Assembly (NCBI GenBank): GCA_963978895.1
Contig: OZ022242.1
Coordinates: 1,315,819 to 1,379,818 of the forward strand
DNA from: Erpobdella octoculata
Lineage: Eukaryota > Annelida > Clitellata > Hirudinida > Erpobdellidae
Length of the DNA: 64,000 bases
Direction: 5' to 3'
A program made the translations under genes and the position numbers. The notes beneath the pieces were generated by a model. That model searched no databases. It saw only the letters and a list, made by a program, of their open reading frames with translations, and was not told the DNA's origin. Of this stretch, positions 61,114 through 64,000 are shown piece by piece; positions within the stretch are counted from its first letter, which is position 1; every line of letters starts with the position of its first letter.

Positions 61114-61830
61114 TTTACACACTGTGAGTCAATGCTAATTGATTCAAACAGTTACTTAATTAGGTTTTCTCTTCGATACATTTTTATCAGTGTTGTTTTA
61201 AACATAAGGGAAACTGTTTTTGGAATGTTCTGTCGCTGTACAAAATACACCTGATTACTTCTTATAAGCGTAAAACGTTTTTTAGTTTGACTAAATCATT
61301 TATTTTAACCATGAAACAAAACAGCAAACTGTCTTTGTTTCCCATATCGTGGAATTTATGGAAACATTTGCAAAATCTCCCTCTAAAGTTTCTACCTACG
61401 TCAAAGAAAATTTTCTATCGACTTAAAAGTTGAAACAACAATTCTTTTTTATGCGACAACTGTTCGAATGATTTCTTTTTTTTCATCTTTCTAAATTATA
61501 TAGACCTCAGCATTTCTAAAAAATGTAGATTTTCTGAGTAGGTCGTAGTCATTTCGAAGTTGTGTATTGTTTTTAAAGCACAACTTTTCTTTCCAAACTT
61601 ATTGCACATTAGAAATACGGTAGACTCCTTTTTTATTCCGAGCACCATCATTGGCATGCACACCTCAAGACGAGAATAAACTCATAAACAGGTGAACAAG
61701 TCAACAAAAACAAGAAACACATAAATTAATAAAAACTTGCAAAAAGTGAGCAAGATTCATTTAGTCACCATCATAATGGCAACGTTTACGTAAGACTAAA
61801 AACGTTGCCATGGAACTGACACTTTGCGAC

Positions 61831-61990
61831 GGTGGTGGCAGAGCGGTAAAGCGTTCGCCTGACGGCTTATAGGTCGGCGGTTCGAATCTCACAGGCATCA
61901 CCATCGTCTCCCTTGAGCAAGGCGTTTACACGCATTGCTTAGGTTGAGTCTCTCGCGGGGTTAACTTACTCCTTTCACTGACCTAAAAAA
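61831..61990 (+). mobile_element. tRNA-derived SINE family A
   Basis: A box TGGCAGAGCGG (61,836-61,846), B box GGTTCGAATCT (61,879-61,889), then CCTTGAGCAAGGCGTTTACA, as in the minus copy at 48,841-49,207. Confidence 0.8.
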
Positions 61991-62404
61991 AAACTTGAAC
62001 TGACATTCTACGAGTTTTACATTTACTGCATTCAAAATATAGTTATTCGTAGTAGATTTAAGATATATCAATTTATGTCTTCATAGTGTATGCTTGTCAA
62101 AATTGATTTAGAATGATTAAAAATAAATATAAAGAATTTTTACAAAACAAAGTTTTTGTTATTATTTATTTCAAGAAAACTCCGGAAATAAATCAAACTC
62201 AGCATATGTTTCAGCAATACAAAAATGTCTTTTTATAACTTTATCAGAAGCTATCAGAACAAAACAACATAAAGAAAGTTTATCAGCGCTTCCTAATGAC
62301 TTTGAAACATCAAAACGAATCAGGCGCTAATCTTTAAAAAAAGACATGATTAGGTGGCGTCAAGTTTTTGATAATATTTTCGACTTTGAATGATAATTAT
62401 TAAT

Positions 62405-62666
62405 TGTGAACAAGTGTGAGCGGGAACGAGAAAGCAAGCGACCGGGAGCAAAAAAGTAACCGGGAGCCGAAAAGCGACCGAGAGCGGAAAAGCGACCGAG
62501 AGCGGAAAAGCGACCGGTAGCGGAAAAGCGACCGGGAGCGGTAAAGCGACCGGGAACGGGAATGCGAGCGGGAACGGGAAAGCAAACGGGGAACGAAAGG
62601 AGAACGAGAGAGACAAACATTAGAAAAACCTCTAACAACCCTGGGCAACGCGGGTAACTCAGCTAG
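62405..62666 (+). mobile_element. Helitron 3'-end fragment with minisatellite
   Basis: AGCGACCGRGAGCGGAAA units, then a degraded terminal hairpin (CTGGGCAACGCGGG), and CTAG (62,663-62,666) followed by T. No 5' end is seen. Confidence 0.75.
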
Positions 62667-62949
62667 TAATAAAAATAAAGAAAAGTGAAGCAAAAAACAA
62701 AGTTTTTTAAAAATACACTATTATATTTTTACACTATTCCAGTGATCATTTGACATCCTCTGGACGTTGATGTTATCCAATCGATCCGAAAAATATATAT
62801 GTTTCATAAACAACGAGCATATTAGCATAGAAAATAAATAGTTCGACGAAAATATCACAAATAATTATCTAATTAAATTTTGTCCAATCGATCCGAACAT
62901 TTGATAAAAGGCATTGTTAATCAGTTTGGAGGTATGTTTAAATTTTAAA

Positions 62950-63025
62950 GTCTCTAGCTCATTGGGAAGTTAGTTTAAAATTGATTGCAAAATTTGACGA
63001 CGGACAGACAGACAGAGAAGTCAAG
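62950..63025 (+). repeat. Dispersed-repeat remnant
   Basis: TTAAAATTGATTGCAAAATT then CGGACAGACAGACAG, similar to 17,470-17,520. Confidence 0.5.
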
Positions 63026-63029
63026 TTAA

Positions 63030-63560
63030 GTAAAAGTGTGTAATAAAGAGTGACGCTTAGTAATTTAACATATAAAGATATGGGAACACGTTGTGAAACA
63101 GTTGATTTGGATCATAATGTACTGGTTTAACAAAAGTTCAAAATTATAAAACACCACCGGAAAATGTAATTCAAGGACATAAGTAAGTTTATGCTTAGCG
63201 TGCATTGCAGGGGCGGTCAACTTGTCATCTATCGCTTTTGTGTCTTTACTTTATATTGTGGTCTATACAAATGCTCGGGGAAATAACTGATGCTTTAACT
63301 AATATAATAAAAAAAAACATCTTGTGTTGTATAATCTACCGGCTTCACTAGTTCTCTCATACATGCAGTGGGACATTCAATGGGGAGTTTCTTGGAGCTA
63401 CAATGTAAAATAAATTTAAAACGTTGGTGCCAAATGTACTCCAACTGGTTTTGTCTGCAACTTGAGTAAACATTTCAATATACTGCGTTTTTAATGTTTA
63501 TTTGTTTTATATATTTTTTTTTATTATCAAGAAGTGCATGAGCACTCAAATAAACGATCT
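63030..63560 (+). repeat. Old duplicate of 38,360-38,860 and 48,340-48,830
   Basis: Collinear through CE53 (matching CE28 and CE40), CAATGGGGAGTTTCTTGGAG and into the ORF at 63,475. Confidence 0.8.
63149..63217 (+). repeat. CE53: array element, CATAAA subfamily
   Basis: 69 nt. AAACACCACCGG, CATAAGTAAGTTTATG hairpin, GGGGCGGT. Last copy before the window ends. Confidence 0.9.
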
Positions 63561-63792
63561 CAAAACCAATATGTTTCAGAGCTTTTGTATGGAAGTACGC
63601 CACTTTGCCAACAATATTGACATGAGCATTGAAAGTTTCTTTTAAGTTTGGTTTTTCAAGATGACGTGGTTCCGGAGATATTCGACGTCGACTCCGCAAG
63701 CGTTTATAGCCCAAAATTGGAAACAAAACTCGCCGTTTCGAACGCCCATAAATCCATATCCGGAATACGAATTTAAAATATTTTATCTCCAT
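63475..63792 (-). CDS. Unrecognised ORF or terminal exon at the right edge
   Basis: 105 codons on the minus strand, GC-richer than its flanks, with a basic stretch (YKRLRSRRRISPEP) and a C-terminal KHIGFEIVYLSAHALLDNKK. That last part recalls the GYxVVxI pattern of RAP domains, but only weakly, and I do not assign it. The ATG at 63,792 may be internal: the frame stays open a little further upstream (to about 63,850), so this could be a last exon of a gene entering from the right. Decayed copies lie at 38,811-38,960 and 49,215-49,345. Confidence 0.4.
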   Translation of the reverse strand: MEIKYFKFVFRIWIYGRSKRRVLFPILGYKRLRSRRRISPEPRHLEKPNLKETFNAHVNIVGKVAYFHTKALKHIGFEIVYLSAHALLDNKKKYIKQINIKNAVY

Positions 63793-64000
63793 TAGATGGT
63801 CCCATTCAGGGTTTGTCTTCCCATGTAGAGTGCAGCTCCAATTCTTAGTTTACTAACAAGAACATGAGTTGCAGACTTTTTATGCATGTTTTCTTGTGCT
63901 TGTTTATGCTGTGCTTGTTGAAGAGGTGTGATTTGTTAATATGCAGAAGATATCTGATCAGATTTGTTGACATGTCTTACAAGTTAGGTTTTTATTTCTT

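Noticed and set aside
62350..62693. Pro/Phe- and Arg/Ser-rich minus-strand frames
   Set aside because: Shadow of the Helitron minisatellite.
63905..63935. Minus-strand ACACCTCTTC near the right end
   Set aside because: Only the 8-base core matches, with no central or 3' box inside the window.

Overview
The window looks like a gene-poor, strongly AT-rich stretch of a metazoan nuclear genome. The grounds are spliced-gene structure (a terminal exon behind a plausible 3' splice site), L2/CR1-type LINE 3' ends, tRNA-derived SINEs with target-site duplications, Helitron ends and long microsatellites. The LINE/SINE/Helitron mix suggests an invertebrate, but I cannot name the species. No bacterial features are present, and almost every long open frame is a by-product of simple repeats or AT-rich drift.

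Layout. Positions 129-708 hold the GC-richer last coding exon of an unrecognised + strand gene. From about 2.8 kb to 63.2 kb the window is dominated by an array of at least 53 diverged copies of one short element, called CE1-CE53 here. All 53 lie on the + strand, roughly one per kb. A typical copy is 67-69 nt from the R of RRACACC to the final GGT. It has a 5' box (RRACACCTCYGG, often preceded by TTANGCA), a central box near nt 30-37 (CWTAAATAA-like) and a 3' box (GCGGT). Between the boxes the sequence varies freely, and so do the roughly 1-kb spacers. Many copies can fold into an AT-rich 5' hairpin and a short GC-rich 3' hairpin, closed by ACC/GGU pairing. This looks like an undescribed small structured RNA family kept in a tandem array, by analogy with snoRNA or miRNA clusters. 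Transcription is not shown by the sequence.

The array grew by local duplication. The block 33.2-44.2 kb is repeated at 46.0-54.75 kb with its elements in the same order. A further fragment of the preceding unit (32.35-32.81 kb) recurs at 54.76-55.2 kb. Older pairings link 2.8-3.5 with 30.9-31.4 kb, 7.6-8.7 with 42.7-44.4 kb, 13.6 with 22.3 kb, 12.0 with 27.2 and 60.5 kb, and 38.4-39 with 63.1-63.6 kb. A 200-N assembly gap (45,120-45,319) sits between the two large copies, so mis-assembly must be considered.

On top of this lie mobile elements: L2/CR1-like LINE 3' fragments (3.9, 5.3, 7.2, 25.6, 28.1, 30.5, 33.7, 43.5, 46.5 kb), three SINE families, Helitron-like non-autonomous elements with an 18-bp purine-rich minisatellite (20.0-22.1, 35.1-36.3, 62.4 kb), a hAT-like remnant (55.3-55.8 kb), a foldback element (6.3 kb) and a frameshifted pseudogene (12.35-12.8 kb). 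Several insertions have a matching empty site in the other duplicate, so they postdate the duplication. At the right edge an unrecognised minus-strand ORF (63,475-63,792) has decayed copies inside both large duplicates.
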